In this document: piece by piece, positions 44,270-53,997 of the stretch | Numbering within the stretch: position 1 is the stretch's first letter | How the letters are laid out: every line of letters starts with the position of its first letter | From: JBCCGE01 sp039029455 | Lineage (GTDB): Bacteria > Pseudomonadota > Gammaproteobacteria > Arenicellales > Poriferihabitantaceae | Assembly (NCBI GenBank): GCA_039029455.1 | Contig: JBCCGE010000003.1 | Span: 38,182-102,181 of the forward strand | Length of the DNA: 64,000 nt | Direction of reading: 5' to 3' | Made by a program: the position numbers and the translations under genes | The notes under the pieces: model-generated | Told to the model about the DNA's origin: nothing | What the model saw: the letters and a program-made list of their open reading frames with translations, nothing else | Databases searched by the model: none

Positions 44270-45526
44270 ATGAAAAACTCAGTACCCCCAGAGCTATGCG
44301 ACGTGGATCCTCTGCAGATTCATGCAGAAACAGCGCTGCAGAAAATCAGGCAGTCCGTGGAGCCGATAGTACAGGTCGAATCCGTTGCGATTCGGGATTG
44401 TCTGGGTCGGGTGCTGGCGTCACCGGTGACTTCCGCTGTCGATGTGCCCAACCATACCAATTCGGCGATGGATGGCTATGCGTTTAAGGGTGCTGGCGGT
44501 GATCAAGTTGGCAAACCAATGATGCGCGTCGTCGGTGAATCACTGGCTGGTGCGCCCTATCGCGGCTCTGTTGGCGGTAATGAATGCGTACGCATAATGA
44601 CAGGTGCTGTAATGCCGGTCGGGACCGACACCGTTGTTCCACAGGAGCAGACTGAGCGCGACGGAGACCGGGTCTCGATCAATGCGGCGCTTCGGGTGGG
44701 AGAGAACGTCAGGTATGCCGGCGAAGATATGAAGGCAGGGGATACAGTCATACGCGCCGGAACGCGCCTGGGCTCAGCACATATTGGCGTGGCGGCTTCT
44801 CTCGGACTCACGGAGTTGTCAGTGTTTCGCAAACCGAGAGTCGCATTTTTCTCAAACGGTGACGAACTTAGATCGATCGGAGAGTCGCTCGAGGAAGGTG
44901 ATGTCTATGATTCCAACCGATATACCCTTTACAGCATGCTTAAGGAAGCCGATGCAGACATTATTGATCTTGGAATTGTTCGTGATGATCCCGCAGCTAT
45001 CGGCGAAGCACTGGTTCGGGCATCAGATTGTGCGGACATGATCATTACATCTGCCGGTGCATCGGTTGGCGACGCTGATTATGTGAGACAACTTCTTGGC
45101 GAGCTTGGAGACGTAAGCTTCTGGAAAGTGGCGATAAAGCCGGGTCGTCCCCTGTCCTTTGGAAAAATCAGAAACAGACTTTTTTTTGGTTTGCCAGGAA
45201 ATCCGGTATCGGTCATGGTGACGTTTCAATTGTTCGTCAAATCTGCCCTGAAAATACTTTCCGGTGAGTCCGATTCGTTTCAGCTTAAACTGTCTGTCAG
45301 GTGTATGAGTACACTGCGCAAGCGACCCGGAAGAGCGGAATACCAGCGGGGCATTCTCTCAGTGGACGAAAATGGCGAAACGGTTGTGCATTCAACCGGT
45401 CAGCAGGGATCGGGAATACTGAGTTCAATGGCCGTAGCCAACTGCTACATTATGCTGGATACGGACGCACAGGGCGCCGAGCCCGGTGACATGGTATTTG
45501 TTCAGCCGTTTAAAGAAATCCTGTAA
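44270..45526 (+). CDS. moeA: Molybdopterin molybdenumtransferase MoeA
   Basis: A 418-residue enzyme inserting molybdenum into molybdopterin. Motifs: NHTNSAMDGYAF, IMTGAVMPVGTDTVVPQE, FFSNGDEL, VYDSNRYTL, TSAGASVGDADYV and FFGLPGNPVSVMVTF, in the known order. ATG at 44270 lies just after the moaC stop; an ATG at 44240, inside moaC, would add 10 residues and cannot be excluded. The moaC-moeA pair forms an operon. Confidence 0.95.
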   Translation: MKNSVPPELCDVDPLQIHAETALQKIRQSVEPIVQVESVAIRDCLGRVLASPVTSAVDVPNHTNSAMDGYAFKGAGGDQVGKPMMRVVGESLAGAPYRGSVGGNECVRIMTGAVMPVGTDTVVPQEQTERDGDRVSINAALRVGENVRYAGEDMKAGDTVIRAGTRLGSAHIGVAASLGLTELSVFRKPRVAFFSNGDELRSIGESLEEGDVYDSNRYTLYSMLKEADADIIDLGIVRDDPAAIGEALVRASDCADMIITSAGASVGDADYVRQLLGELGDVSFWKVAIKPGRPLSFGKIRNRLFFGLPGNPVSVMVTFQLFVKSALKILSGESDSFQLKLSVRCMSTLRKRPGRAEYQRGILSVDENGETVVHSTGQQGSGILSSMAVANCYIMLDTDAQGAEPGDMVFVQPFKEIL

Positions 45527-45547
45527 TACCTCAAGCTAAACCGGAGT

Positions 45548-45571
45548 GGACCCGAAACCGCTTTTCGGTCC
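45548..45571. terminator. Possible bidirectional hairpin terminator
   Basis: GGACC-GAAA pairs with TTTCGGTCC with one bulged base, in the gap between the converging moeA and the repeat-rich protein gene. There is no T-run on either side, so this is a weak call. Confidence 0.3.
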
Positions 45572-45627
45572 CCGGTTCGAGGTGGCGTGCCTGATCGGGT
45601 ACACGGTCGGGGTGTCACGCCAATTAC

Positions 45628-46110
45628 TTATTCCGTTATGACACGCTCTTCGACCTGAGCTTCGCCGCCTTCGCTGTCTCCCAGCTTGTCTGCGGCGAAG
45701 TCGACCGCATTTTTAGTGACTTCTTTTGTTTTTTCCCAGGCTTTGGATGCCGCAGATCCGGTCGCTTCAGCGGCTTTGGAAGCGCCTTGCTTGGTTGCGT
45801 CCCAGGCTTTTGACGATTTTTCGCTCACATAATCCGCACCTTTGGCGACACCTACCTTACTGGCATCAAGAATTTCAGCACCTTTTTGATTTGCAGCCTG
45901 TCCGGTTTTTACAACGGTTTTCTTTGTGCTGTCCCAGGCCTGAGATGCGTCTTCTTTGATCGAGGTTTCGGGTTGCCCGGTTTCAATTTCCTCGACCACA
46001 ACTTCGCTGCCGTTTTCACTGTGACTTTCAGCGAAGGCCATGGCCGATATCGAAAGACTCATCAAACAAACGCAGGCGATGAGGAGTGGGCGATGTAACA
46101 GATTAGTCAT
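45628..46110 (-). CDS. Exported repeat-rich amphipathic protein
   Basis: A 160-residue protein. A signal peptide (MTNLLHRPLLIACVCLMS, cleavage near AFA) precedes an acidic stretch and several imperfect 11- to 15-residue repeats with the core AWDSTKK, AWDATKQ and AWEKTKE alternating with Ala/Gly/Lys. The pattern resembles LEA/apolipoprotein-like amphipathic helices. The mature part would lie in the periplasm and may bind membranes or protect against desiccation; no family can be named. ATG at 46110 is chosen because the hydrophobic core begins there. Confidence 0.65.
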   Translation of the reverse strand: MTNLLHRPLLIACVCLMSLSISAMAFAESHSENGSEVVVEEIETGQPETSIKEDASQAWDSTKKTVVKTGQAANQKGAEILDASKVGVAKGADYVSEKSSKAWDATKQGASKAAEATGSAASKAWEKTKEVTKNAVDFAADKLGDSEGGEAQVEERVITE

Positions 46111-46208
46111 GTTGAAATATTTGTCTGAAAATACGGTGGCTTTACGGGACGAATGCAAAGTAACATGAAGCGGTGAACGTCTAATGAATATTTGCTGAAT
46201 TTTTAGTC

Positions 46209-46967
46209 ATGTCGAACGAATTAAAACCGGTGGCTATCGTGACAGGTGCCAGCCGGGGTATTGGTGCTGCAACCGCGATGCGACTCGCAGCAGAAGGGTA
46301 CGCGGTTCTCGTAAACTATGTTCGGCGGTCCGATCAGGCAGAGGATGTGTGTCGACAGATCAGGGAGCTCGGAGGGCGGGCACATGCTTTTGCGGCAGAT
46401 GTTTCACTGGAAGCCGAGACAGAGCGAATTTTTGATGCGGCCGAGAACCGATTCGGACCGGTGACAGCATTGGTGAATAATGCCGCGATTCTGGAGCAGC
46501 AAATGCCATTGGTTGATATGTCTGTTGATCGATTTGAGCGTGTATTCGCGACCAATGTCCGCAGTGTCTTTTTGTGTTGCAGGGAAGCTGTGAGGCGAAT
46601 GTCGATTTCGTGGGGCGGCCCGGGTGGGGCAATTGTAAATGTCTCATCGAGGGCAGCCTGTCTGGGATCACCCAATGAATATGTTGACTACGCGGCATCG
46701 AAAGGCGCCGTCGACACGTTGACCATCGGATTGTCCAAAGAGGTGGCGCATGAAGGCTTGCGCGTCAACGGGGTTCGACCCGGATTTATTGATACAGAAA
46801 TGCACGCCAGTGGGGGAGAGCCCGGCCGCATAGAGAGACTGGCACCCCAAATACCGATGGGGAGAGGTGGTGCTGCTGATGAGGTCGCGAACGCAATCTG
46901 CTGGTTGCTGTCAAATGAAGCGAGCTACAGTACCGGGACTTTTATCGACGTCTCGGGCGGTCGTTAA
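46209..46967 (+). CDS. Short-chain dehydrogenase/reductase
   Basis: A 252-residue classical SDR. TGASRGIG near residue 13-20 binds the cofactor, NNAAI follows strand 4, the catalytic Ser lies in VNVSSRAACLG, and YAASKG gives Tyr and Lys. NYVRRSD after strand 2 (with Arg) suggests NADP(H). Similar to FabG-type ketoreductases but not tied to a fatty acid operon. Substrate unknown. Confidence 0.9.
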   Translation: MSNELKPVAIVTGASRGIGAATAMRLAAEGYAVLVNYVRRSDQAEDVCRQIRELGGRAHAFAADVSLEAETERIFDAAENRFGPVTALVNNAAILEQQMPLVDMSVDRFERVFATNVRSVFLCCREAVRRMSISWGGPGGAIVNVSSRAACLGSPNEYVDYAASKGAVDTLTIGLSKEVAHEGLRVNGVRPGFIDTEMHASGGEPGRIERLAPQIPMGRGGAADEVANAICWLLSNEASYSTGTFIDVSGGR

Positions 46968-46990
46968 ATCACTACCCGGCCAACAAATCT

Positions 46991-47611
46991 ATGCAGACAT
47001 CTACGCTGATATACGTTCATGATCCGATGTGCAGCTGGTGTTGGGGCTTCCGTCCGACTCTGGACGCGGTTACAGAATCGGTTCCGAATGAGATTGTGGT
47101 GACCCGATTAGTGGGCGGTCTGGCACCAGACAGCGATGACCCGATGCCCGTTTCAATGCAGGATTATTTGCAACAAACCTGGCGTGCCATTCAGCATCGT
47201 ATTCCCGGCACTGAATTCAACTTCGACTTCTGGACTCATTGCGAGCCCAGACGTTCAACCTATCCGGCCTGTCGAGCCGTGATCGCTGCGCGATTAATTG
47301 ATCGGGATTCAGAGGCCAGAATGATCGACGGTATTCAGCGGGCTTACTATCTTAAGGCCCAAAACCCATCCGATATCGACACGCTAGTTTCAGTGGCAGA
47401 GAGCATCAACCTGGATGCCGAGCGTTTTCGGGAGCTTCTGCAGTCAGATAAAGTTGAGCGACTGTTGCAGGATGAACTGACTCTGGTTCGACGTATGGGA
47501 GTTGGCGGCTTTCCCAGTCTGGTGCTGCAGGTCGGCAATTCTGTCAGTGGAATCGCCATGCGTTACGGCGACCCCGCCGCAATTACTGCAGATATCATTC
47601 GACGAATATAG
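46991..47611 (+). CDS. DsbA family protein with CSWCW motif
   Basis: A 206-residue thioredoxin-fold protein. The redox centre is DPMCSWCWGFRP near residue 11-22, followed by a helical insert and GVGGFPSLVLQ with the cis-Pro. This matches the FrnE-like branch that acts in the cytosol (no signal peptide visible). It may be a thiol oxidoreductase or isomerase. It lies 23 bases after the SDR gene on the same strand, so co-transcription is likely. Confidence 0.85.
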   Translation: MQTSTLIYVHDPMCSWCWGFRPTLDAVTESVPNEIVVTRLVGGLAPDSDDPMPVSMQDYLQQTWRAIQHRIPGTEFNFDFWTHCEPRRSTYPACRAVIAARLIDRDSEARMIDGIQRAYYLKAQNPSDIDTLVSVAESINLDAERFRELLQSDKVERLLQDELTLVRRMGVGGFPSLVLQVGNSVSGIAMRYGDPAAITADIIRRI

Positions 47612-47614
47612 GCA

Positions 47615-48229
47615 CTAAGCCGGTCGCTTTATCGAGAGAATCTCACCGAAAGAGACGTATTCACTCGCGCCCAACCTCGCCAGTGGTTCGACCTTGTCGG
47701 CGAGTATTTTCAGTCGTCCATTGTCGAGCGTTTCGGTTGCTTCATCGTGAACGTAAATCGATTCGACTTCTGCGAGCACCAAAGCCTGTCTGTTGTTTCC
47801 GATTTCGATGATTTGATCAAGTCGGCAGAAAAAAGCAATCTTCGCTTCTTCCAATCGCGGCAGCGGAAAGTGTGGTTCCGAAACCAGAGATAAATTCGAT
47901 GCACTGACTTCTGACTCGCCGGGGGGAAGCGTTGCCGACGACTGGTTCAGGTCGACGAGCTGGGAGCAGCTTGCGATATGAATGACCATATGGGGGTCGC
48001 GTCGTATGTTTCTCAGGGTGTCTTTCTCAGTGCCGTCAGGTTGCAATCCAATCGAGAAGGCCAGAGTTGCCGGATCGCTGCCAACTGCATTGAAGTATGA
48101 GAACGGAGCCAGATTCAGACTGTCGTTGTCGTTGGTCGTCAGTATCCAGGCAATGGGTCTGGGCACGACGGTTTGTGTCAACGTGAAATAAGTTTGCGGG
48201 GTGTTCAGTTTGCTGAGGTCAATAATCAT
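47615..48229 (-). CDS. Flavin reductase family protein
   Basis: A 204-residue FMN-binding split-barrel protein. TVVPRPIAWILTTN at about 21-34 and NLAPFSYFNAVGSDPATLAFSIG are hallmarks; DTLRNIRRDPHMVIHI also fits. Members reduce flavin for a partner or act directly as hydroxylase components. No oxygenase partner is nearby. ATG 48229 is the preferred start; an upstream start four codons away exists. Confidence 0.88.
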   Translation of the reverse strand: MIIDLSKLNTPQTYFTLTQTVVPRPIAWILTTNDNDSLNLAPFSYFNAVGSDPATLAFSIGLQPDGTEKDTLRNIRRDPHMVIHIASCSQLVDLNQSSATLPPGESEVSASNLSLVSEPHFPLPRLEEAKIAFFCRLDQIIEIGNNRQALVLAEVESIYVHDEATETLDNGRLKILADKVEPLARLGASEYVSFGEILSIKRPA

Positions 48230-48325
48230 CGCAATAGCCAATATTCGACGAGGGCGAAGTGTAGGTTATTTATTTTGCCGCGGCTATGCGAAACTTCCGT
48301 TGACACATTTTCTTGTTCGATACTG

Positions 48326-48664
48326 ATGACAGACTCAATATCTCTGGACGATTTTCAGAAAGTCGATATGCGCGTTGCCACGGTTATCGCGGCGTCACCC
48401 AACGAGGGAGCTCGAAAGCCCGCCTACGTTCTGGACCTCGATTTCGGGGATGATTTGGGCATCAAACGAAGCTCGGCACAAATTACGGAGCGCTACTCCA
48501 GTTCAGAACTGGTGGGTCTTCAAGTCGTTGCGGTTGTTAATTTCCCACCGATTCGAATTAACGGCGTGAAGTCTGAGGTGCTTGTACTTGGCGCCCTTGG
48601 CGAAAATGGCGTAATTCTCTTGAAGCCACAAAAACCCGTTGTAAACGGCACGTCAATCGCCTGA
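48326..48664 (+). CDS. csaA: CsaA-like tRNA-binding protein
   Basis: A 112-residue OB-fold protein. FQKVDMRVATVIAASPN at the start and YVLDLDFGDDLGIKRSSAQITERY match CsaA, a dimeric tRNA-binding export chaperone-like protein. NGVKSEVLVLGALGENGVILLKP ends the fold. ATG 48326 fits the family start; the frame is open to 48173 but that part overlaps the divergent flavin reductase. Confidence 0.88.
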   Translation: MTDSISLDDFQKVDMRVATVIAASPNEGARKPAYVLDLDFGDDLGIKRSSAQITERYSSSELVGLQVVAVVNFPPIRINGVKSEVLVLGALGENGVILLKPQKPVVNGTSIA

Positions 48665-48855
48665 ATGAGTTCGTGCCGCTGTAACTAAATCTTCGATTTT
48701 TGAAATGGAAACTGCTGGCGGAGAAATGCCGATCCGTAGACGTCCCGATCGTGCACGACCATCCACATCGGACAATAAAAACCATATCGACCGAAGTTTA
48801 AAACTACTGACTGTGCAAACAGGTCGTTCAGATCACTGACAACCCGAAAGTCAGA

Positions 48856-49068
48856 TTACAGCGGAGTGACGTTCTCCGCTTGCGGACCTTTTTCCCCTTC
48901 GGTTAACTCATACGTAACCTGTTGTCCGTCTTGCAGGGTTTTGCGGCCCTGACCGTTTATTGCGCGATAGTGAACAAAAACATCCGGTCCCCCATCTCGG
49001 GTAATAAACCCAAACCCTTTGGCATCGTTGAACCATTTTACGGTTCCGGTTAACAACTCGCCTGACAT
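48856..49068 (-). CDS. Cold-shock protein, CspA family
   Basis: A 70-residue nucleic-acid-binding protein. RNP1 KGFGFI (16-21 region) and RNP2 VFVHY are intact, with [13 protein letters not shown] in front. It acts as an RNA chaperone in the cytoplasm. ATG at 49068 is chosen because AGAGG lies nearby and the family starts there; the frame is open 60 codons further upstream, but that covers the untranslated leader between proS and this gene. Temperature regulation is plausible but not shown. Confidence 0.93.
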   Translation of the reverse strand: MSGELLTGTVKWFNDAKGFGFITRDGGPDVFVHYRAINGQGRKTLQDGQQVTYELTEGEKGPQAENVTPL

Positions 49069-49231
49069 ACTTACCTCTAAATTATGTTGGTCAAAATAAT
49101 GACCCTGAAATGCAAAACACTGCAGCCCGTGGCAGGGCACAACTTGTTTATCTTTAAAGAGCCGTGACGACTCAATTTGTCGGACGAGTGTAACACCTTT
49201 ATCTTGGGCGCTAGTGGCAAATCGAAAATAA

Positions 49232-50956
49232 TTAAGAAATATTCCCAACTAGATTCACGATTTCTTCACTGGCGGACTCTATTGCAAGCTCATTTTCCTG
49301 TCCATTGGAGCGATGACGATATTCAAAAACCCCGCGGTCGAGGCTGCGTTCACCGACCGTAATTCGGTGCGGTATTCCAATCAGTTCAATATCGGCAAAC
49401 ATGATACCCGGACGCTCGTCCCGATCGTCAAACAACACCTCAACACCTGACTCCACTAATGCACTGTAAAGCTTTTCAGATTCAGATCTCACCGCGTCCG
49501 ATCGCTTCAGTCCGATTGGAACGATGGCGACCTGAAACGGCGCAATACTTGATGGCCAGATGATGCCTTTTTCATCGTGGTTTTGTTCAATGGCGGCGGC
49601 AACGACTCGGGTGATACCGATTCCGTAGCACCCCATCATCATATTCACGGCTTTGCCGCTTTCATCGAGAACCGTCGCACTGAGTGCGTCGCTGTACTTG
49701 GTGCCCAGCTGGAACACGTGCCCGACTTCAATTCCTCTGGCAATAGTCAGCGTACCCGAACCATCGGGACTCGGATCCCCTTCCACAACGTTTCGAATAT
49801 CTTCAATGCGGTCGAGTGGAACATCGCGATCCCAGTTGATACCAAAGTAGTGCTTGTCTTCAATATTGGCCCCGGCTCCAAAATCCGACATTGCCGCAAC
49901 CGTGCGGTCAACGATAAACGGAATTGGCAGATTGACCGGACCCAGTGAGCCCGGGCCGGCGCCGATAGTTTCTCGAATCTCGGTTTCGTCCGCCATTTTC
50001 AATGGCCTTGCTATTCCACTCAGCTTCTCTGCCTTGATCGCGTTTAGTTCATGATCGCCGCGCACCAACAGCGCCACCAGTGAATGGTCAGCGTTTTCAT
50101 CTGCATGTACGATCAGCGTCTTAATGGTTTTTTCGATCGGCAGATCGAATTTTTCAACCAGCGCCCTGATGGTTCTGGTTTCCGGCGTATCCACCAGTCG
50201 CATGTCTTCAGCGGGGTCAGCACGCTCGGTGGCAGGAGCCGGTGCTTCTGCCATTTCTATATTGGATGCATAGTCACCGCTGTCAGAGAAGGCAATAGCG
50301 TCCTCACCCGAATCTGCGATGACGTGAAACTCATGAGAGCCGCTGCCACCGATGCTGCCGTTGTCCGCAACTACAGCACGGTATTCGAGTCCCATTCGCG
50401 TAAATATTGTGCAGTAGGCGTCGTACATCGCGTCATAGGATGCCTGCAGTCCGGGCTGATCAATATCAAATGAATAGGCGTCTTTCATAATGAATTCACG
50501 CCCGCGCATGACCCCAAATCGAGGGCGAATTTCGTCGCGAAACTTGGTTTGTACCTGATACAGGTTAACCGGTAACTGCCGATAGCTCCTGATGTCATTT
50601 CGGGCGATCATGGTCACGATCTCCTCGTGAGTCGGACCCAGACAGAACTCACGCTCGTGGCGATCTCTCAATCGCAACAATTCCGGACCGTAGTCATCCC
50701 AGCGGCCGGACTCCTGCCAGAGTTCAGCGGGCAGGACGCCGGGCATCAATACTTCCTGCGCACCGGCACGATCCATTTCCTCGCGGACTATGCTCTCCAC
50801 CTTGTGGAGTACCCTCATACCGAGAGGTAGCCAGTTATATATTCCAGCGGCAACCCGACGGATGAGACCACCACGCAACATAAGCTGATGACTGATGATT
50901 TCTGCATCCGCCGGTGTTTCTTTCAATGTGGCGAGCAGAAGCTGAGAGGTTCTCAT
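49232..50956 (-). CDS. proS: Prolyl-tRNA synthetase
   Basis: A 574-residue class II synthetase charging tRNA-Pro. Motif 1 begins [17 protein letters not shown], motif 2 includes [19 protein letters not shown], and motif 3 is [17 protein letters not shown]. An editing (INS) insertion lies at about 230-390 (for example [19 protein letters not shown]), the normal proteobacterial form that clears alanyl-tRNA-Pro. The C-terminal anticodon domain runs from [12 protein letters not shown] to the end. No cold shock gene overlap other than the gap of about 160 bases. Confidence 0.95.
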   Translation of the reverse strand: MRTSQLLLATLKETPADAEIISHQLMLRGGLIRRVAAGIYNWLPLGMRVLHKVESIVREEMDRAGAQEVLMPGVLPAELWQESGRWDDYGPELLRLRDRHEREFCLGPTHEEIVTMIARNDIRSYRQLPVNLYQVQTKFRDEIRPRFGVMRGREFIMKDAYSFDIDQPGLQASYDAMYDAYCTIFTRMGLEYRAVVADNGSIGGSGSHEFHVIADSGEDAIAFSDSGDYASNIEMAEAPAPATERADPAEDMRLVDTPETRTIRALVEKFDLPIEKTIKTLIVHADENADHSLVALLVRGDHELNAIKAEKLSGIARPLKMADETEIRETIGAGPGSLGPVNLPIPFIVDRTVAAMSDFGAGANIEDKHYFGINWDRDVPLDRIEDIRNVVEGDPSPDGSGTLTIARGIEVGHVFQLGTKYSDALSATVLDESGKAVNMMMGCYGIGITRVVAAAIEQNHDEKGIIWPSSIAPFQVAIVPIGLKRSDAVRSESEKLYSALVESGVEVLFDDRDERPGIMFADIELIGIPHRITVGERSLDRGVFEYRHRSNGQENELAIESASEEIVNLVGNIS

Positions 50957-50997
50957 AACGACAGAATAGAGCGATTTATCAGTAAGCGGAGTCTACG

Positions 50998-51477
50998 TTG
51001 TTTTATACTGTGTTGCGATCCAATCCCGTTCCAATATTTGTGTCGGTAACTCAAGTAATAGACGATCAATATCTGCCGCTTTGGTCGGCCTTGCTGGAGG
51101 CGTCCGGGTTGCCGACAGACGACCTGAATGCGGTCAATTGGGCCTCTCGCCTGGGTGTCATCGAGGATCGCGAGCTTGTTGCGGCGGGTGGAATAGAGTT
51201 TGTGGGTGACTGTTTTCTGTTGCGATCTGTGGTCACCCGATTCGACCGACGCAATTCCGGCTACGGCACTGTTCTTGTCAACGCACTGCACGGTGCGTTC
51301 GAAAACCTGATCGCTGACGGTTTGTATCTGCTAACAATCGATAGCGCTGAATTTTTCAGAGACAAATTTGGTTACAGAATAACGGACAGAAGTGAGGCGC
51401 CGTCGGGCATTCAACTCAGCGCCCAGTTTTCCCGGCTTTGCCCGGACAGTGCTGTACTGATGCGATGGTCGCCATGA
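50998..51477 (+). CDS. GNAT-like acetyltransferase
   Basis: A 159-residue protein with the acetyltransferase fold: VIEDRELVAAGGIEFVGDCFLL (beta 2-4) and RSVVTRFDRRNSGYGTVLVNALH, the acetyl-CoA loop region, with FFRDKFGYRI near the C-terminus (typical GNAT FYxxxGF). Some members are ArsN-like or modify small molecules. Start is uncertain; TTG 50998 opens the frame and GTG 51010 is possible. The stop overlaps the asparaginase ATG (ATGA), so the two are coupled. Confidence 0.7.
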   Translation: MFYTVLRSNPVPIFVSVTQVIDDQYLPLWSALLEASGLPTDDLNAVNWASRLGVIEDRELVAAGGIEFVGDCFLLRSVVTRFDRRNSGYGTVLVNALHGAFENLIADGLYLLTIDSAEFFRDKFGYRITDRSEAPSGIQLSAQFSRLCPDSAVLMRWSP

Positions 51478-52487
51478 ATCCAGTGCTTGCCGAGGTGTGC
51501 CGCCGTGGAATTGTCGAGTCTGTCCACAGAGGTTCAGCGCTGGTCGTAAACTACCGCGGTGATGCTGTTCTCGCCCTCGGCGATGTCGAGCGCAACATAT
51601 ACCCAAGGTCATCGCTAAAATTTTTTCAGTCCATTCCGCTTGTGGAAAGTGGCGCCGCTGACCATTACGAACTCACCCAACCCGACCTATCCCTCGCCTG
51701 TGCATCGCACAATGCCGAAACCTTTCATGTAGAGGCCGTCCAGCGGTGGCTTGGCAAGCTTAAGCTTACTGCCGAAGACCTGGAATGCGGCCCCGCCCTG
51801 CCCATGCATGAACCCACGGCTCAGACTTTACTAAAGTCCGGTGACAGCGGCTCACGCTTGCACATGAACTGCTCCGGGAAGCATACCGGTATGCTGACTA
51901 TGGCTCGTTATCTCGGTGAGCCCACACAGGGATACAGTCTCTATGAGCACGCTGTGCAACAGATCTGGCTGCAATCTGTATCGACACTGCTGCAGGAGAA
52001 TGCCCTCGATTATCCGTGGGAGCGCGACGGCTGCGGCATGCCCGCGGTCTGTATGCCGATGCGCTCTCTTGCAATAGGGTTCGCGCGTTTTTCGCTGGTG
52101 GAACCTGACGGTATTCCATCTTCAATGCAAAACGCAATTCAGCGGCTGACGTTGGCTCTGCGTACGCACCCTGAAATGATGGCCGGAACACAGCGATGCT
52201 GCACTGCCGTGATCAGGGAGACATCCGGAGAGGTGTTGGTAAAAACAGGTGCAGAGGCGGTTTTCGGAGGTGTAATTCCCAAGTGCGGTCTGGGGTTCGC
52301 AATAAAAATTGATGACGGAAACCCACGCGGTAGCGAAGTTGCGCTGGGGGCATTGCTTGGCCGGCTTGGAGTTATGGATGAACAGGTCGCGTTGAGGCTA
52401 AAAAGCTTTTTCAATCCCGTCGTCAAAAACTCTCAGGGTTGGGAAACCGGAGAAATCAGAGCCTCGAAGATCTGGCAGTCTGTTTAG
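51474..52487 (+). CDS. Asparaginase II family protein
   Basis: A 337-residue asparaginase of the PF06089 type (Rhizobium etli AnsA-like). LAEVCRRGIVESVHRGSALVV starts the family, and SSLKFFQSIPLVESGAAD, HNAETFHVEAVQRWL and LHMNCSGKHTGML carry the conserved Ser/Lys active-site residues; GCGMPAVCMPM also fits. It hydrolyses Asn to Asp and ammonia. ATG 51474 is fixed by the overlap with the acetyltransferase stop. Confidence 0.88.
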   Translation: MNPVLAEVCRRGIVESVHRGSALVVNYRGDAVLALGDVERNIYPRSSLKFFQSIPLVESGAADHYELTQPDLSLACASHNAETFHVEAVQRWLGKLKLTAEDLECGPALPMHEPTAQTLLKSGDSGSRLHMNCSGKHTGMLTMARYLGEPTQGYSLYEHAVQQIWLQSVSTLLQENALDYPWERDGCGMPAVCMPMRSLAIGFARFSLVEPDGIPSSMQNAIQRLTLALRTHPEMMAGTQRCCTAVIRETSGEVLVKTGAEAVFGGVIPKCGLGFAIKIDDGNPRGSEVALGALLGRLGVMDEQVALRLKSFFNPVVKNSQGWETGEIRASKIWQSV

Positions 52488-52493
52488 ACCGGG

Positions 52494-53501
52494 TCAGTCA
52501 AAAAATGCGGCTATGATCTCAACGGCACGATCGATGTCGGCGTCACTGATATCTTTGTGAGTGACAAGCCGAATATCGCCCCCTATTTTTAGCCCATGGT
52601 CCGCGCAGTGCGAAATGAGTGCTTTGTTGTCCGTGCAGGAAATGAACACCATGTTGGTGTGGGCGCAGTCATCATTGACGGCGATGCCTTCGACGTCCAG
52701 CAGTGCACAAGCGAGGCGATGGGCTCGTTCGTGGTCATCACTGATCCTGTCAACATTGTGCTCCAGGGCATACAGGCCTGCCGCCGCCAACGGACCAACC
52801 TGACGCATACCACCGCCCACCATCTTGCGCCATCGATGCGCCTTGTGGATGAATTCTTTCGATCCTGCCAGCATTGAGCCGATCGGAGCCCCGAGACCTT
52901 TTGAGAGGCAGATTGACACCGAGTCGAACAGGCCGGTAATGTCTTTCGCGCTGACGCTTTCCGCGACCACTGCATTGAAGAGCCGGGCGCCGTCAAGATG
53001 AAAGGAGAGGCCCTTTTCGGACGCGAATGCTGAGGCATCACGCAAATATTCCATCGGCAGGCTACGCCCTCCGCAGGTGTTTTCAAGGGCAAACAGCCGG
53101 GTCGGGGCGTGATGTACATCGTCATCTTTGATGTGAGACCGAACTTTTTCCAGGCACAGTGTACGGTCGGATTCGAACTCTATCGGTTGAGGCTGAATGC
53201 TGCCAAGAACTGCAGCCCCGCCGGCTTCATCCTTGTAGGTGTGAGCATTCATACCAACGATATACTCTTCACCCCTCGCACAGTGACTCATCATTGCGGC
53301 CAGATTGCTCTGCGTCCCGGATGGAAAAAACAATGCTCTCTCGTGACCGGTGAGCTCTGCGGTAAATGCCTGCAGCCTGTTGACCGTCGGGTCCTCATTG
53401 TATACGTCATCGCCAACCTCAGCTGAGGCCATCACGCGCCGCATTGCATCATCCGGCACTGTAACAGTGTCGCTTCGCAGATCGATTGTCTGTTGATTCA
53501 T
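52494..53501 (-). CDS. ltaE: Low-specificity L-threonine aldolase
   Basis: A 335-residue fold-type I PLP enzyme that cleaves threonine and allo-threonine to glycine and acetaldehyde. [11 protein letters not shown] starts the family, [14 protein letters not shown] follows, [12 protein letters not shown] gives the PLP aspartate region, and [15 protein letters not shown] carries the lysine. ATG at 53501 aligns best with family starts; an ATG at 53528 adds 9 residues. It converges on the asparaginase gene. Confidence 0.92.
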   Translation of the reverse strand: MNQQTIDLRSDTVTVPDDAMRRVMASAEVGDDVYNEDPTVNRLQAFTAELTGHERALFFPSGTQSNLAAMMSHCARGEEYIVGMNAHTYKDEAGGAAVLGSIQPQPIEFESDRTLCLEKVRSHIKDDDVHHAPTRLFALENTCGGRSLPMEYLRDASAFASEKGLSFHLDGARLFNAVVAESVSAKDITGLFDSVSICLSKGLGAPIGSMLAGSKEFIHKAHRWRKMVGGGMRQVGPLAAAGLYALEHNVDRISDDHERAHRLACALLDVEGIAVNDDCAHTNMVFISCTDNKALISHCADHGLKIGGDIRLVTHKDISDADIDRAVEIIAAFFD

Positions 53502-53633
53502 AAATTGCGTTTGGATCAGAGGCTCCATAAGTTATACCGGTTGAATCCGCGGCTTTAGCGGCTGCGGGTTTTTCTGGATGTTTCCTATTTTTTCGTTGTG
53601 AATTAGACTCCGAGTCTGTCTAACCTGTTGTCG

Positions 53634-53993
53634 ATGTCAATGAAGATTTTACACTCTCGCGTACGTAGGACGAGGAACACTATATCCATGCTGGCGATCT
53701 GTCTGTTGCTCTCAGCATGTGGTGCACACCATGGCGCAGCACTGATCCAGACGGTGCCCACCGGCGTTGAAGTTGTCAACATGGACGATGACACGGTCAT
53801 TGGAATCACACCGGTGAAGGTCTGGTACAAAGAGGACGAGGAGCAACGAAAGTTCGTTAACATCAGGTTGCAAAAAGATGGTTATCGCGACAAAACCGCA
53901 TCATTTTGGGTAACGTTGCGTCACAGCAATCAGGGTGATGCACTCACCAACCCTCAATTCGTTGAAGTCGAACTCGAAAAAGTATCGGAGTAA
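53634..53993 (+). CDS. PEGA-domain lipoprotein
   Basis: A 119-residue lipoprotein. The lipobox LLLSACGAH (Cys near 27) ends the signal peptide. The mature part is one PEGA-like domain: IQTVPTGVEVVNMDDDTVIGITPVKVWY and VNIRLQKDGYRDKTASFWV (quoted in part). Such domains lie in periplasmic or surface proteins. It is followed after four bases by a second lipoprotein of similar design, and the two likely form an operon. Start near 53634; the exact ATG (53634 or 53640) is uncertain. Confidence 0.7.
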   Translation: MSMKILHSRVRRTRNTISMLAICLLLSACGAHHGAALIQTVPTGVEVVNMDDDTVIGITPVKVWYKEDEEQRKFVNIRLQKDGYRDKTASFWVTLRHSNQGDALTNPQFVEVELEKVSE

Positions 53994-53997
53994 AGGC

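Noticed and set aside
49089..49104. GGTCA/TGACC inverted repeat in the cold-shock gene leader
   Set aside because: Only five base pairs, with no conserved context visible; could be chance, so not listed as an operator or thermosensor.
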